Position numbers and translations under genes: made by a program
NCBI GenBank assembly: GCA_020683205.1
Contig: CP085689.1
Span: 744,001 to 808,000 of the forward strand
Length of the DNA: 64,000 bases
Direction: 5' to 3'
DNA from: Lentisphaerae bacterium WC36
GTDB lineage: Bacteria; Verrucomicrobiota; Lentisphaeria; Victivallales; SZUA-371
Shown: one piece after another, positions 63,168-64,000 of the stretch
Position numbering within the stretch: position 1 is the stretch's first letter
Layout of the letters: each line of letters opens with the position of its first letter
Notes under the pieces: generated by a model
Database searches by the model: none
Seen by the model: only the letters and a program-made list of their open reading frames with translations
What the model was told of the DNA's origin: nothing

Positions 63168-63190
63168 TTTAATAGTATTGTACTATTAAA
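63168..63190 (-). promoter_or_regulatory. Inverted repeat before the GH63-like gene
   Basis: TTTAATAGTA-TTG-TACTATTAAA is a perfect 10-bp inverted repeat with a 3-nt centre. It lies just upstream of the ribosome site. It could be an operator or an RNA hairpin; a TACAAT sequence at its centre (minus strand) might serve as a -10 box. Confidence 0.45.
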
Positions 63191-63313
63191 TTTTTTTACT
63201 AATCCTTAAATTTCTAAGAATAACGGTGTTTTCTTAAAAATAATCCTAATCATAAATTGCATTTAATATAACATTATTATTTATGTCGTACAACCTTAAT
63301 AATATAAAAAAGA

Positions 63314-63342
63314 AAATGTTTAGCAATTATTGCTAAACATTT
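63314..63342 (-). terminator. Cold-shock gene terminator
   Basis: AAATGTTTAGCAA and TTGCTAAACATTT pair perfectly over 13 bp with a 3-nt loop; on the minus strand TCTTTTTTA follows. It is about 47 nt after the cold-shock gene stop. Confidence 0.9.
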
Positions 63343-63388
63343 CTATTGTCAATAAATCACTTTAAATATTAATTATTAGTGAAAGTTT

Positions 63389-63604
63389 TTATAGAACACA
63401 GACGTTTGAAGCTTGTAACCCTTTATGGCTATCAGAAAGAATGAATTCAACTTCTTGACCTTCTTCAAGAGTACGATACCCTTCGAGATCAATTGCAGTG
63501 TAGTGTACAAAAACATCTTCCCCACCATCACGCTCAATAAAACCGTAACCTTTTGAGCCGTTAAACCATTTAACTTTTCCACGTTGTTTTTCTTCAATTG
63601 ACAT
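63389..63604 (-). CDS. Cold-shock domain protein (CspA family)
   Basis: A 71-residue single-domain RNA-binding protein with the cold-shock signature [29 protein letters not shown] (RNP1 KGYGFI, RNP2 VFVHY). Such proteins melt RNA structure. The ATG at 63604 has GAGGTG upstream; a TTG at 63613 is a worse start. A downstream terminator shows that it is monocistronic. It is transcribed toward the GH63-like gene but is separate from it. Confidence 0.95.
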   Translation of the reverse strand: MSIEEKQRGKVKWFNGSKGYGFIERDGGEDVFVHYTAIDLEGYRTLEEGQEVEFILSDSHKGLQASNVCVL

Positions 63605-64000
63605 AATCAACACCTCTATTTAAACACATTTCTACGATACAATAGTAATTCATTTCTCATATATAACTCTCAAATTTAAGTTCATAAATAAAAATAAATT
63701 ACCACAAGGGAAAACCCTTAAAAACATACACCTTGACCCCATATAACCTACAAAAATCAAAGCCTCTTATAAATACTAACACAAATTAGCTCAAAAGTCA
63801 AATACTATTATAATTAATATTTAATTTTTTTTTATAAAATATTAAATATACTAATTTTATAATAATTGAACTTAAAAACGCTAATCATATGCTACTTGTA
63901 TAATTTTATTTTTTTATAATATTTCAAAAAAAATTAAATATATGATTTTTTAATATAACTATTAATAGCTTTATTACAAATTATATGATTTAATACTTTA
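63605..64000. other. Gene-free right edge of the window
   Basis: No coding frame seen. It holds the AAGGGAAAACCCTT palindrome (63708-63721) and CCTTGACCCCAT (63731-63742), whose complement also occurs after hydF at 10911-10922. The last 200 bp are nearly pure A/T. The promoter of the cold-shock gene should lie at 63620-63700 but no clear -35/-10 pair stands out. Confidence 0.6.

Noticed and set aside
63780-64000. Very A/T-rich end considered as a replication origin
   Set aside because: No DnaA boxes, no dnaA/dnaN nearby and no repeat array.

Overview
The window is a strongly AT-rich (about 30% GC by eye) bacterial chromosome segment with about 49 recognisable protein genes, no visible rRNA, tRNA or CRISPR array, and no intact transposase. 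The gene set points to a Gram-negative anaerobe or facultative anaerobe: LpxK means lipid A and an outer membrane, and HydF means an [FeFe]-hydrogenase. FeoAB indicates Fe(II) uptake, and there are polyferredoxins and secreted glycoside hydrolases. A HzsA-type di-heme protein, an ECF sigma factor beside a membrane Ser/Thr kinase, and an exosortase K / MSEP-CTERM pair together suggest the PVC superphylum, most likely a host-associated or sediment Lentisphaerota (Victivallales-like). That placement is inference; I could not run a phylogeny.

Layout. 0.1-4 kb: housekeeping genes (pdxB, a DapL-type aminotransferase, Nfu, Hsp33). 4.1-8.3 kb: a redox operon of a Tat-exported DUF362 protein and a membrane polyferredoxin with an internal twin-arginine motif, then four tiny membrane proteins in an A-B-A'-B' order. 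8.3-14.8 kb: lpxK, hydF, galK and a soluble hybrid histidine kinase. 15.4-18.2 kb: an exported GH2 enzyme with its own promoters and terminator. 18.6-30.6 kb (minus strand): pyrR-pyrB-pyrC-prenyl synthase, guaB, yjbQ, a SWIM/SNF2 helicase, a YkgJ-type cysteine-cluster protein and a GYF-RDD membrane protein. 30.8-36.9 kb: two overlapping CNNM/CBS genes, then ECF sigma factor and Ser/Thr kinase. 36.9-44.2 kb: an AraC regulator divergent from a very unusual reading frame that joins an exported HzsA-like di-heme protein to a RpiB-type sugar-phosphate isomerase, then an exported GH78-like rhamnosidase. 44.2-45.3 kb: a 1.1-kb gene-free stretch with several strong hairpins. 45.3-52.2 kb: CYTH protein, UMF1-type transporter, feoA-feoB behind a DtxR-like palindrome, slyX, mnmA, panD. 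52.2-55.3 kb: four Flp/TadE/TadG-like pilin genes without secretion machinery. 55.5-56.4 kb: a frameshifted beta-propeller pseudogene. 56.5-61.4 kb (minus): tatA-tatC, then xrtK and its MSEP-CTERM partner. 61.5-63.6 kb (minus): an exported GH63-like glycosidase and a cold-shock protein.

How the parts fit. Sugar scavenging is a recurrent theme: exported GH2, GH78 and GH63-like enzymes, galactokinase, an AraC regulator and a RpiB-like isomerase. Two predicted Tat clients (DUF362 protein and polyferredoxin) lie in the same window as tatA/tatC. The most unusual items are the HzsA-RpiB fused frame with a preserved internal start, the dedicated XrtK/MSEP-CTERM sorting pair, the duplicated small-membrane-protein cassette, and a G8-loop hairpin in the gene-free region.
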